Assembly (NCBI GenBank): GCA_934085975.1
Contig: CAKOHT010000005.1
Coordinates: 1-64,000 of the forward strand
Direction of reading: 5' to 3'
Length of the DNA stretch: 64,000 bases
DNA from: an uncultured Cetobacterium sp.
GTDB taxonomy: Bacteria; Fusobacteriota; Fusobacteriia; Fusobacteriales; Fusobacteriaceae
Of the stretch, positions 1 through 6,783 are shown one piece after another. Position 1 is the first letter of the stretch. Each line of letters opens with the position of its first letter. The translations under genes were made by a program, and so were the position numbers. The notes beneath the pieces were generated by a model that did no database searches, had not been told where the DNA came from, and saw only the letters and a program-made list of their open reading frames with translations.

Positions 1-62
1 ACGTGTCCAATTGTTCCAATGTTAACGTGCGGTTTGCTTCTTTCAAATTTTTCTTTAGCCAT
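1..62 (-). CDS. tuf: Elongation factor Tu, first 20 codons only (partial)
   Basis: The reverse strand reads [20 protein letters not shown], the standard N-terminus of EF-Tu, the GTPase that brings aminoacyl-tRNA to the ribosome. The rest of the gene runs off the left edge of the window. An AGGAGGA ribosome binding site lies at 71-77, 8 nt before the ATG. It follows a tRNA-Thr/Glu/Tyr cluster on the same strand, an arrangement like the tRNA-tufB operon of E. coli. Confidence 0.93.
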
Positions 63-127
63 TTGAAATTTCCTCCTATTTTTCTTTATATTTATTTTTT
101 CTTTTCTTTTACAAAAAAAATCCGCTT

Positions 128-174
128 AAAAAAAAATCCACACATATCCCTCAAACTGTTTCAGGTTAGTGTAG
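128..174 (-). terminator. Probable intrinsic terminator between tRNA-Tyr and tuf
   Basis: On the minus strand an imperfect stem (CTACAC with GTGTGG, continued past a bulge by TA/TA and CC/GG) is followed directly by about nine T residues at 128-136. It sits after the tRNA cluster and before tuf, so it could end most tRNA transcripts and let a fraction read through into tuf. The stem is imperfect, so the call is moderate. Confidence 0.45.
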
Positions 175-180
175 TATAAG

Positions 181-265
181 TGGTGGTGAGAGAAGGATTC
201 GAACCTTCGAAGGCAGAGCCGTCAGATTTACAGTCTGATCCCTTTGACCGCTCGGGAACCTCACC
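181..265 (-). tRNA. tRNA-Tyr (anticodon GTA)
   Basis: An 85-nt class II tRNA with an encoded 3' CCA. The acceptor stem pairs GGTGAGG with TCTCACC, the T arm is GAAGG-TTCGAAT-CCTTC, and the anticodon loop reads CTGTAAA with anticodon GTA. The long variable arm fits tRNA-Tyr. It is the third tRNA in the cluster that precedes tuf. Confidence 0.96.
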
Positions 266-284
266 ATATCTTATTCAATTTTAA

Positions 285-359
285 TGGTACCCCGTAGGGG
301 AATCGAACCCCTGTTTATAGAGTGAAAATCTATTGTCCTTACCACTGAACGAACGGGGC
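285..359 (-). tRNA. tRNA-Glu (anticodon TTC)
   Basis: A 75-nt tRNA with encoded CCA. The acceptor starts GCCCCGT and pairs with ACGGGGT, the anticodon stem ATAGA/TCTAT encloses loop TTTTCAC with anticodon TTC, and the T arm is AGGGG-TTCGATT-CCCCT. It is the middle tRNA of the Thr-Glu-Tyr cluster. Confidence 0.96.
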
Positions 360-367
360 ATTTTATA

Positions 368-443
<76 letters not shown>

Positions 444-462
444 ATCTCTTCAGACATTTATA

Positions 463-491
463 ATTATACCCTATCATATATAAAATGTCAA
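463..491 (-). promoter_or_regulatory. Perfect consensus sigma-70 promoter of the tRNA-tuf operon
   Basis: The minus strand carries TTGACA (486-491), a 17-nt spacer and TATAAT (463-468), exact matches to both consensus hexamers. It is placed about 20 nt before tRNA-Thr, as expected for a stable-RNA promoter that must fire at high rates. Confidence 0.9.
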
Positions 492-501
492 TAATTTTTT
501 T

Positions 502-531
502 TAAAAAAGAAGTAGAAAAATTCTCTACTTC
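502..531 (-). terminator. Intrinsic terminator after the Met-rich hypothetical gene
   Basis: An 8-bp hairpin (GAAGTAGA/TCTACTTC, 7-nt loop) is followed on the minus strand by six T residues. It lies just after the stop codon at 550 and before the tRNA promoter, so it insulates the two units. Confidence 0.85.
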
Positions 532-549
532 CTAGTTTTATCCATATGC

Positions 550-981
550 CTATTTTTTTAATTGAACAAGTAACTGTCTATATTGTTTTGCCATAACCTT
601 TGTCATTGATTTTTTTATAAGCTGATACCATTTGAACTGCACGCTTTCCATTCCTTTAACAGCATCTGATACCATTTTTGTTAAAAACTCTTGTTCCTCA
701 TAAGATAACTTTAAATCCATTTTATCTTTTGAATCTGCCACTGATTTTACATAATCTAAAAATTGCCCAACATTTTGCATTCCATTGTTCACTGCAAATT
801 GTTTTTTTATCTCTTCTATAAATTTAGATAGAAACTTTTTTGTCCCTTTATCTAAAGATACTGAGTACTTTCTTTTACCTTTTCCAATCTTTTGAATCGA
901 GTTCATCATTCCCATCATTGATGACATTGCATTCATTTGCATAGGATTCATGTTGTTTGCGTTTACCTTTTGTGCCTTCAT
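550..981 (-). CDS. Hypothetical protein with Met-rich N-terminus
   Basis: A 143-residue basic, soluble protein that I do not recognise. Nine of the first 30 residues are Met, in a low-complexity N/M/Q segment. This is followed by a Lys-rich stretch and a predicted all-helical body that ends in a basic helix. There is no signal peptide or membrane segment. The start has a GGAGG site 12 nt upstream. It lies 21 nt after tsaC and shares its strand, so the two are probably co-transcribed, and a terminator follows. Length and composition would suit a nucleic-acid or partner-binding protein, but no function can be assigned. Confidence 0.75.
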   Translation of the reverse strand: MKAQKVNANNMNPMQMNAMSSMMGMMNSIQKIGKGKRKYSVSLDKGTKKFLSKFIEEIKKQFAVNNGMQNVGQFLDYVKSVADSKDKMDLKLSYEEQEFLTKMVSDAVKGMESVQFKWYQLIKKSMTKVMAKQYRQLLVQLKK

Positions 982-1002
982 TTTATTTTTTCCTCCAAAA
1001 TT

Positions 1003-1638
1003 TTATATTTTTCCAATAACTTCCTCTATTATTTCCTTTTTTATAGCTCCCTCTCTAAGAATTTTTGGGAACGTTTTTGTCAAATCTAGTATCGTTGATT
1101 CCATGCCCAAAGGGGATTTTCCACCATCAACTACAATATCCACTCTCTTTTTAAACTCTTCACTTAGCTCCTCAAAACTTCTCGGTGTTTTTTCTCCAGA
1201 AATATTGGCACTTGTCGTTGGTAAAATTCCACCAATACTTTCTATTATCTCCTGAGCTAATTTTAAATCAGGTATCCTAACACCAATTGTTTTTCCTCCA
1301 GAAACTATAATGTCCGGAACAGTTTCTTTTTTATTTAAAATAATAGTTAAAGCGCCCGGCCAAAATCTATTAGCTAACTTCTCTATAATTGTTTTTTTTT
1401 CCTTATCTATAATCGCTATTTTCTCAACGTATTCCACCTTACTTAAAAGTGCTATCAGTGGAGATTTAAAATCTCTTTCTTTTATCTCATATATTTTACA
1501 TAGACCTTTCAGTGAATCAATACTTGCTCCTACTCCATATACCGTATCTGTTGGATAAATTATTACACCATCATTAATTAATCTATTTTTTATAATTTCT
1601 AAATCAATATTGTCTTCTTTAAATACAATTCTTTTCAT
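1003..1638 (-). CDS. tsaC: L-threonylcarbamoyladenylate synthase (TsaC/Sua5/YwlC family)
   Basis: A 211-residue YrdC-domain protein. It makes threonylcarbamoyl-AMP from threonine, bicarbonate and ATP, the first step of the t6A37 modification of ANN-decoding tRNAs. The family's PTDTVYG segment is at residues 29-35, with further conserved parts in the middle (KTIGVRIP) and near TTSANISG. The length fits the short TsaC type; the extra Sua5 C-terminal domain is absent. ATG start with AAGGA upstream. It lies upstream of the Met-rich hypothetical gene. MtaB and MiaA, encoded further right, also modify position 37 of tRNA. Confidence 0.93.
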   Translation of the reverse strand: MKRIVFKEDNIDLEIIKNRLINDGVIIYPTDTVYGVGASIDSLKGLCKIYEIKERDFKSPLIALLSKVEYVEKIAIIDKEKKTIIEKLANRFWPGALTIILNKKETVPDIIVSGGKTIGVRIPDLKLAQEIIESIGGILPTTSANISGEKTPRSFEELSEEFKKRVDIVVDGGKSPLGMESTILDLTKTFPKILREGAIKKEIIEEVIGKI

Positions 1639-1686
1639 AATAAATCCTTTTCCTCACCTTTGTCTATATAAACAATTCTAACATAA

Positions 1687-1719
1687 AAAAAAAAAAAAAG
1701 CTAGTGGAATACTAGCTTT
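1687..1719 (-). terminator. Intrinsic terminator of the glmU-prs operon
   Basis: The minus strand has a 9-bp stem AAAGCTAGT/ACTAGCTTT with a 5-nt loop, followed by a long uninterrupted T run (plus-strand A run at 1685-1699). It lies 11 nt past the prs stop codon. Confidence 0.92.
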
Positions 1720-1729
1720 CTATATGCTT

Positions 1730-2680
1730 TTACTTTTCAAATAACTCAGATACTGATTCATTATTTACTATTCTTCTGACAGCTTCCGCAAGAATTTCAT
1801 CTACAGAAACTACTTTTATCTTATCGATTTTTTTAGACTCTGGTAATGCTATCGAATCTGTTATTATCACTTCTTTTAAACATGAAGCCTGTAATCTTTC
1901 AATAGCTGGGTCTGAAAATACGCCATGCGTACAACACGCGTATGCCTCAATAGCCCCTCTTGCCATGATTGCCTCTGCTCCGTTTGTAATTGTACCAGCT
2001 GTATCAATCATATCATCTATGAATATCGCAATTTTTCCTTCAACTTCTCCAATTAAATTCATAACTTCTGACATATTCGGTTTTGGTCTTCTCTTATCAA
2101 TGATTGCTATTTTACAATCTAACCACTCCGCTAATTTTCTAGCTCTTTTTACTCCACCAATATCTGGTGATACAACTACTACTTTATCTCCTGACATTCC
2201 TCTGGCGATAAATGATTTTGCCAATAATGGTAATGCTTGCATATGATCCACTGGTATATCGAAGAATCCTTGAATCTGATCAGCGTGTAAATCCATAGCT
2301 ACAATTCTTGTAGCTCCCGCTGTTGTTAATAGATTTGCCACTAACTTAGACGTAATTGGTTCTCTTGGTCTTGATTTTCTATCCTGTCTAGCATATCCAT
2401 AATATGGAATTATAACATTTATCGATTTTGCTGAAGCTCTTTTTAAAGCATCAATAAATATCAATAACTCCATTAAGTTTTCATTTACAGGCTCAGATGT
2501 AGATTGAACAATAAATATATCTCTTCCTCTTACTGTCTCTCCCACACAAACGTAAATCTCTCCATCCTTGAATCTAACAATTTCAACATCTCCCACTGAA
2601 GTTCCATACTTCTCAGCTATTTTTTTAGCTAATTCCATATTTGATGTTCCGGCAAAAATTTTTACCCCAGGTCTTTCCAT
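1730..2680 (-). CDS. prs: Ribose-phosphate pyrophosphokinase
   Basis: A 316-residue enzyme that makes PRPP from ribose 5-phosphate and ATP, for nucleotide, NAD, His and Trp synthesis. The ATP/catalytic segment [11 protein letters not shown] is near residue 95, [11 protein letters not shown] near 128, and the PRPP-binding loop ([10 protein letters not shown]) near 216. A longer reading from a TTG at 2698 would use the GGAGG ribosome binding site as codons, so the ATG at 2680 behind that site is chosen, which also gives the usual family length. It lies 5 nt after glmU. UDP-GlcNAc and PRPP synthesis are thus co-expressed, a pairing (gcaD-prs) also seen in Bacillus. Confidence 0.96.
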   Translation of the reverse strand: MERPGVKIFAGTSNMELAKKIAEKYGTSVGDVEIVRFKDGEIYVCVGETVRGRDIFIVQSTSEPVNENLMELLIFIDALKRASAKSINVIIPYYGYARQDRKSRPREPITSKLVANLLTTAGATRIVAMDLHADQIQGFFDIPVDHMQALPLLAKSFIARGMSGDKVVVVSPDIGGVKRARKLAEWLDCKIAIIDKRRPKPNMSEVMNLIGEVEGKIAIFIDDMIDTAGTITNGAEAIMARGAIEAYACCTHGVFSDPAIERLQASCLKEVIITDSIALPESKKIDKIKVVSVDEILAEAVRRIVNNESVSELFEK

Positions 2681-2685
2681 TTTTT

Positions 2686-4032
2686 TTATTTCCTCCAATC
2701 AAATTTTATAACTTGTTTACTTCTTGATACTGCTAACGCATTTTCAGGTACGTCTTTCGTTATCACTGAACCTGCTCCAATCAACGCATTTTCTCCTATA
2801 TTAACAGGAGCCACCAACATTGTATCACTTCCTATAAAAGCATTTTTTCCAATTGTAGTTTTGAATTTATTTTTACCATCATAGTTACAAGTTATTGTTC
2901 CTGCACCTATATTAGTTTTTTCTCCTACGATAGCATCTCCTAAATATGTCAAGTGTCCCACCTTAACGCCCTTTTCTAACACTGATTTCTTTATTTCCAC
3001 AAAATTCCCTATATGAACTTCCTCTTTTAAATAAGTTTTAGGTCTCAAATGTGCAAATGGTCCTATCGTCACTTTATTTTCAACAAAACTTTCCTCCAAT
3101 ACAGAGCTTTCTATTCTAACATCATCACCTATTTGACAATCAATCACTCTAGTATTTCCTAAAATTTCACAATTTTTACCAATTTTGGTGTCACCTTGTA
3201 ACAGAACTCCGGGATATATAATTGTATCTTGCCCAATCTCTACACTTTCTTCTATATAGGCTGTATTTTTATCTATAAAAATTACACCGTTCTCCATATG
3301 TTTTGTATTTATCCTATCTCTCATGATATAGTTGGCCTTTTCCAATTCAATTTTAGAGTTTATCCCCAATATCTCATCATTATCCTCCAGTAAAAAAGCT
3401 TCAACTTTCTTACCATCTTTAACATTTATTCCAACAACATCTGTTAGATAGTATTCACCTTTTTCATTTTTATTATCTATTCTTTCAAGAGCTGACAATA
3501 ACTCTCTAGCTTCAAAACAGTAGACACCTGCATTTACCTCTTTTATAGCCTTCACTTCATCAGTTGCCTCTTTTTCTTCAATGATTCCTATGACTCTTCC
3601 ATTTTCTTTTACAACTCTACCGTATCCAAATGGATTTTCATAAAAAGATGTCAAGATTGTGGTTACCGCTTTTGCCTCTCTATGGTAATCATATAATTTT
3701 TTTAAAGTTGTCTCTTTTAATAAAGGTGTATCTCCACATAACACCATAACTGTACCTTCAAAATTTTCAAGTTTATCTTTAGCCTGAGTAACAGCGTGTC
3801 CAGTTCCTAACTGCTCCTTTTGAACGATATACTCTATATTTGGTAGCACCTCTAAAATCTCTTCTTTTTTATGACCTAAAATCAATATATTCTCAGTTGA
3901 ACCAATTTTACTACACGTATCTACAATCTTTTGTATCATTGGTACTCCACAAACTTTATGTAAAACTTTTGGCAGCTCTGATTTCATTCTTGTTCCTTTT
4001 CCAGCTGCTAAAATTAGTGTCTTTAAACTCAT
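2686..4032 (-). CDS. glmU: Bifunctional GlcN-1-P acetyltransferase / GlcNAc-1-P uridyltransferase
   Basis: A 448-residue cytoplasmic enzyme performing the last two steps to UDP-GlcNAc, the precursor of peptidoglycan and lipid A. The N-terminal pyrophosphorylase domain has [11 protein letters not shown] at about residues 5-15. The C-terminal left-handed beta-helix acetyltransferase shows hexapeptide repeats from about residue 250 and the conserved [11 protein letters not shown]. An in-frame ATG at 4044 sits on the GGAGGA ribosome binding site, so the ATG at 4032 (or 4035), 4 nt behind that site, is the likelier start. First gene of the glmU-prs operon. Confidence 0.95.
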   Translation of the reverse strand: MSLKTLILAAGKGTRMKSELPKVLHKVCGVPMIQKIVDTCSKIGSTENILILGHKKEEILEVLPNIEYIVQKEQLGTGHAVTQAKDKLENFEGTVMVLCGDTPLLKETTLKKLYDYHREAKAVTTILTSFYENPFGYGRVVKENGRVIGIIEEKEATDEVKAIKEVNAGVYCFEARELLSALERIDNKNEKGEYYLTDVVGINVKDGKKVEAFLLEDNDEILGINSKIELEKANYIMRDRINTKHMENGVIFIDKNTAYIEESVEIGQDTIIYPGVLLQGDTKIGKNCEILGNTRVIDCQIGDDVRIESSVLEESFVENKVTIGPFAHLRPKTYLKEEVHIGNFVEIKKSVLEKGVKVGHLTYLGDAIVGEKTNIGAGTITCNYDGKNKFKTTIGKNAFIGSDTMLVAPVNIGENALIGAGSVITKDVPENALAVSRSKQVIKFDWRK

Positions 4033-4060
4033 CATATCCTCCATTTTATTTAGCCTTTAC

Positions 4061-4090
4061 ATTGTACCATAAGATTTAATATTTTTGCAA
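4061..4090 (-). promoter_or_regulatory. Promoter of glmU-prs
   Basis: TTGCAA (4085-4090), an 18-nt spacer and TACAAT (4061-4066), with TGG directly before the -10 hexamer (extended -10 character). About 30 nt before the glmU start codon. Confidence 0.65.
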
Positions 4091-4108
4091 AATAATTTAA
4101 CTATAATT

Positions 4109-4630
4109 TTACTGAAGTTTTTCATATGCTTCGTTTACTTCTTTAAACTTTTTCTCATGCATCTCCCTCACTGCAGGCTCAGCATTTGCATATCTATCTG
4201 GATGGTGCTTTTTAGCCAACTCTCTATACGCCTTTTTTAGCTCTTCTGGTGTTGCTCCTTCCTGAACTCCCAGTATTTTATAATATTTACTTTTATCTTC
4301 AAAAGCTCCAAATGGATTATTTTGATAACTTCCTTGATAATTTCCTCCATATTGATTTCCTTGATTTCTGAACATATCTTCAAAATCTTTTTGAGTATAC
4401 GTTCTGTAATAAAAATTTCTTTTTCTTGGATTTTTTTTATTCATGAAATATCTAATAACTAAAAATATTAGAATAACTGGAAAAAATTGTATTACTATAA
4501 ATCCAAAAAAAGAGATTAGTAACATTACAAAAAAAAGTGCTGGTAAAGCCGTAATAGCTCTATTCATACCAAATAGTAACGCTATTATTAAAAAAATAGC
4601 CGCTGTTAAAACTAATGCTATTGATATCAT
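4109..4630 (-). CDS. Membrane-anchored J-domain protein
   Basis: 173 residues. Two to three hydrophobic segments fill residues 1-62, followed by a basic stretch (KKNPRKRNF), a Gln/Asn/Gly/Tyr-rich linker at about 85-108, and a C-terminal J domain from about residue 116 with the HPD signature at 143-145. J domains stimulate ATP hydrolysis by DnaK, so this probably recruits DnaK to the inner membrane. It lacks the Gly/Phe and zinc regions of true DnaJ, encoded separately at 14953. The start has an AAGGAG site. It appears to be a single-gene unit between two terminators. Confidence 0.85.
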   Translation of the reverse strand: MISIALVLTAAIFLIIALLFGMNRAITALPALFFVMLLISFFGFIVIQFFPVILIFLVIRYFMNKKNPRKRNFYYRTYTQKDFEDMFRNQGNQYGGNYQGSYQNNPFGAFEDKSKYYKILGVQEGATPEELKKAYRELAKKHHPDRYANAEPAVREMHEKKFKEVNEAYEKLQ

Positions 4631-4659
4631 TTATTTTTCTCCTTGATTCTTAACTATAT

Positions 4660-4690
4660 TATAAAATAAGGGAATAGATTTTCTATCCCC
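4660..4690 (-). terminator. Intrinsic terminator after the TPR gene
   Basis: On the minus strand GGGGATAG pairs with CTATTCCC (one G-T wobble) around a short A/T loop, and is followed by TTATTTTAT. It is 16 nt past the stop codon of the TPR-protein gene. Confidence 0.75.
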
Positions 4691-4705
4691 TATTTTTGAA
4701 TTAAC

Positions 4706-5260
4706 CTAAATTTTGTCTCTTAAATATTTAATTTTATTTTCTATTTCCTTGTCTCTAGGATCGATCTCATAAGCTGCTACATACTCATTTAAAGCTTTTT
4801 TATATCTCCCCAAAAATTCATACTCTCTAGCAAAATCTAAATGAGCACTATATATATCCAAATCCAAAAATATAGCAAAATCGTAACTATTTATCGCTTC
4901 CACTACTTTTCCTGCTCTTGAGTAAGCATTCCCTAGTAAAAAGTAAACAAACGCATCCCCAGGTTTATTATCTAAAAACATATTAAAATACTTTATACTC
5001 TTAGTATAATTACCCAGCTCATAGTTCAAGTATCCTAAAAATCCTATTGTATCGCTATCTTCTTTTCCTAGAACCCTAAGTTTTTCATAAATTTCTAAAG
5101 CTCCTTCACAATCTCTCTTATAAAAAAGAATTGTACCCAATCTCTTTAAATTATCAATATCGTTTGCTTTCTTCAAAAGTTCAAACCTTATTTCTTGTTC
5201 TTGGTTTAATAACTCTTTCTCACTTACATCTATTCTCTTTAGTATCTTCTTTCTTAGCAT
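4706..5260 (-). CDS. Tetratricopeptide-repeat protein
   Basis: A 184-residue soluble protein made largely of helical TPR-like repeats. One has the pattern LGTILFYKRDCEGALEIYEK, another LGYLNYELGNYTKSIKYFN, and further ones follow to about residue 170. TPRs mediate protein-protein contacts. There is no signal peptide or catalytic domain, and the partner is unknown. ATG start with AAGGGGG upstream. It forms its own unit, with a probable promoter at 5301-5329 and a terminator at 4660-4690. Confidence 0.8.
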   Translation of the reverse strand: MLRKKILKRIDVSEKELLNQEQEIRFELLKKANDIDNLKRLGTILFYKRDCEGALEIYEKLRVLGKEDSDTIGFLGYLNYELGNYTKSIKYFNMFLDNKPGDAFVYFLLGNAYSRAGKVVEAINSYDFAIFLDLDIYSAHLDFAREYEFLGRYKKALNEYVAAYEIDPRDKEIENKIKYLRDKI

Positions 5261-5300
5261 TTTAATCCCCCTTAGGTTTTTTAAAACTACTCTCTTGAAA

Positions 5301-5329
5301 ATTATATCATATTTTTCCTTTTTGTTTAA
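5301..5329 (-). promoter_or_regulatory. Probable promoter of the TPR gene
   Basis: TATAAT (5301-5306) preceded at 17 nt by TTAAAC (5324-5329). The -10 is perfect and the -35 weak. It lies between the rplT terminator and the TPR start codon. Confidence 0.5.
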
Positions 5330-5341
5330 GATTTTTTAAAA

Positions 5342-5367
5342 TAAAAAAAAGAGCACAAGCTCTTTTT
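5342..5367 (-). terminator. Intrinsic terminator of infC-rpmI-rplT
   Basis: AAAAAGAGC and GCTC flank a TTGT loop on the minus strand, followed by eight T residues. It lies 8 nt past the rplT stop codon. Confidence 0.85.
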
Positions 5368-5374
5368 ATCATGA

Positions 5375-5725
5375 CTATAATGCTGCTTTTGCAGTTTCTG
5401 CTAATTTAGCGAATTCAGCTGCATTGTTTAAAGCGATATCTGCTAAAACTTTTCTGTCTAATTCGATTCCTGCTCTCTTTAATCCGTTCATTAAAGTTGA
5501 GTAAGTTAATCCATTGATTCTTGCAGCAGCGTTAATTCTGATGATCCATAATTGTCTCATCTTTCTCTTTCTAACTTTTCTATCTCTTGTAGAGAAAGCT
5601 TCTGCTCTCATTACAGCTTGCTTAGCTTGCTTGAATACGTCACCTGACGCACCTCTAAATCCTTTAGCAGCTTTTAAAACTTTTTTATGTCTTTTTCTTC
5701 TAACTATTCCAGTCTTAACTCTCAT
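5375..5725 (-). CDS. rplT: 50S ribosomal protein L20
   Basis: 116 residues, a very basic N-terminal arm (RRKRHKK at 9-15, [10 protein letters not shown]) and the conserved [15 protein letters not shown] core, all typical of L20. L20 is an early assembly protein of the 50S subunit and, in Bacillus and E. coli, the autogenous repressor of its own operon. Last gene of infC-rpmI-rplT, 51 nt after rpmI, with an AGGAGG-type site. Confidence 0.98.
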   Translation of the reverse strand: MRVKTGIVRRKRHKKVLKAAKGFRGASGDVFKQAKQAVMRAEAFSTRDRKVRKRKMRQLWIIRINAAARINGLTYSTLMNGLKRAGIELDRKVLADIALNNAAEFAKLAETAKAAL

Positions 5726-5776
5726 TTACTTCTCCTCCTATAATTGATCCTTTAACAATAATATTCCCAAGAATTA

Positions 5777-5983
5777 TTATCTTCCTACTCCGTATGGTAA
5801 TAATCCTTTTAAGTGTTTTTCTAATGTTGAAGTGATTACTGTATCCTTCTTCAATCTGTTCTTTCTTTTTCTTGTTTTCTTTGTTAAAATATGGCTCTTC
5901 CCTGGCTTTTTAACAATGAATTTCCCTGTTCCAGTAACTTTAATTCTCTTTTTAGCACCTCTATGAGTTTTCATTTTTGGCAT
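5777..5983 (-). CDS. rpmI: 50S ribosomal protein L35
   Basis: 68 residues starting [13 protein letters not shown], the hallmark of L35, and very rich in Lys and Arg. Middle gene of the conserved infC-rpmI-rplT operon, 27 nt after infC, with a GAGGAG ribosome binding site. Confidence 0.98.
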   Translation of the reverse strand: MPKMKTHRGAKKRIKVTGTGKFIVKKPGKSHILTKKTRKRKNRLKKDTVITSTLEKHLKGLLPYGVGR

Positions 5984-6010
5984 TGTAATATTCCTCCTCT
6001 CGAATCTTCA

Positions 6011-6517
6011 CTATTTTTTTGGCGATAAGATTAAATACTTTTGCTTATCATTATATTTTTTATCAACATCTGCGACCTCTACAAATCTGTCAGATATTTG
6101 ATCTAGCATTTCTATTCCCTGATCAGCGTACATTCTTTCTCTTCCATACTGAACAAGAGTAATTTTTACTTTATTATCTTTTTCTAAGAATTTTTTTACT
6201 TGAGATATTTTTGTATCCATATCATGCTGATCTATTCTAGCTCTAAACTTTACCTCTTTAACAACAACTTGCTTTTGATTCTTCTTAGCATCTTTAGCTT
6301 TTCTTGTTTGCTCATACTTATACTTTCCATAATCCATTATTTTACATACTGGTGGAGCAGCATTTGGTGATATTTCAACTAAATCTAATTCCTTTTGTAC
6401 AGCAATCTCCAACGCTTCTGCCGCTGACATTATTCCTAGCTGTTCTCCAGTTTCAGAGATAATCCTTAACTCTCTACCTCTTATCTTCTCATTAATTCTA
6501 ACTTTGTCCGAAATAAT
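6011..6517 (-). CDS. infC: Translation initiation factor IF-3, with ATT start codon
   Basis: 168 residues. IF-3 binds the 30S subunit, prevents premature 50S joining and rejects non-canonical start codons. It begins ISDKVRINEKIRGRE and has the central linker and basic C-terminal domain (KEVKFRARID). The only upstream in-frame candidate, a GTG at 6523, overlaps the AGGAGG at 6523-6528 and cannot use it. The first ATT at 6517 lies 5 nt behind it and reproduces the usual M-I-S start. An AUU start on infC is the classic device by which IF-3 represses its own translation in E. coli. First gene of the operon. Confidence 0.95.
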   Translation of the reverse strand: MISDKVRINEKIRGRELRIISETGEQLGIMSAAEALEIAVQKELDLVEISPNAAPPVCKIMDYGKYKYEQTRKAKDAKKNQKQVVVKEVKFRARIDQHDMDTKISQVKKFLEKDNKVKITLVQYGRERMYADQGIEMLDQISDRFVEVADVDKKYNDKQKYLILSPKK

Positions 6518-6542
6518 AGACACCTCCTATTAACTATCAAAT

Positions 6543-6571
6543 AAAAAAAACAGGACGTAAAATTCCTGTTT
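6543..6571 (-). terminator. Leader attenuator terminator upstream of infC
   Basis: The minus-strand transcript forms an 8-bp stem AAACAGGA/TCCTGTTT with an 8-nt loop, running into eight U residues. It sits about 25 nt before the infC start, within the transcribed leader, so it is a premature terminator and not the end of an upstream gene. Confidence 0.85.
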
Positions 6572-6658
6572 AACTCAAATAATTATTAGGGCTCCCCCTA
6601 AACAAAAATTTAATATAACCTTTATGTGGGTCTTGCCCCATAAGGTGAGAAACAGGAA
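6563..6658 (-). promoter_or_regulatory. infC leader with putative antiterminator and structured receptor
   Basis: The leader segment TTCCTGTTT at 6650-6658 is an exact 9-nt complement of AAACAGGAA at 6563-6571, the upstream arm of the terminator. Pairing the two would prevent the terminator. Between them are a stem ACCTTATG/CATAAAGGT capped by GGG-CAAGA-CCC (6618-6646) and a small TAGGG-GAG-CCCTA hairpin (about 6588-6600). Bacillus regulates this operon by L20-dependent attenuation, so L20 is the likely ligand, which is an inference. No direct sequence comparison with the Rfam L20 leader was possible. Confidence 0.65.
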
Positions 6659-6695
6659 GTCTCTTCTTGATAAATCTTTTTCATTGTCTTTAATC

Positions 6696-6723
6696 ATTAT
6701 AGCATAATCTTACAAAAAGTCAA
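6696..6723 (-). promoter_or_regulatory. Promoter of infC-rpmI-rplT
   Basis: TTGACT (6718-6723), a 16-nt spacer and TATAAT (6696-6701) on the minus strand. Transcription would begin about 6689, giving a leader of about 170 nt before infC that contains the attenuator. Confidence 0.8.
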
Positions 6724-6747
6724 ATGATTTTTTTATTGATTTTATTG

Positions 6748-6772
6748 AGGTCCCCTCATATCAAGAGGACCT
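6748..6772 (-). terminator. Hairpin after the S1-protein gene, possible terminator
   Basis: AGGTCCTCTT and GAGGGGACCT form a 10-bp stem (two G-T wobbles) around GATAT, 11 nt past the rpsA stop codon. The position suits a terminator, but the following bases are A-rich on the minus strand and not a T tract. It could instead be an mRNA 3'-end stabiliser. Confidence 0.45.
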
Positions 6773-6783
6773 TGTTCACTTAA

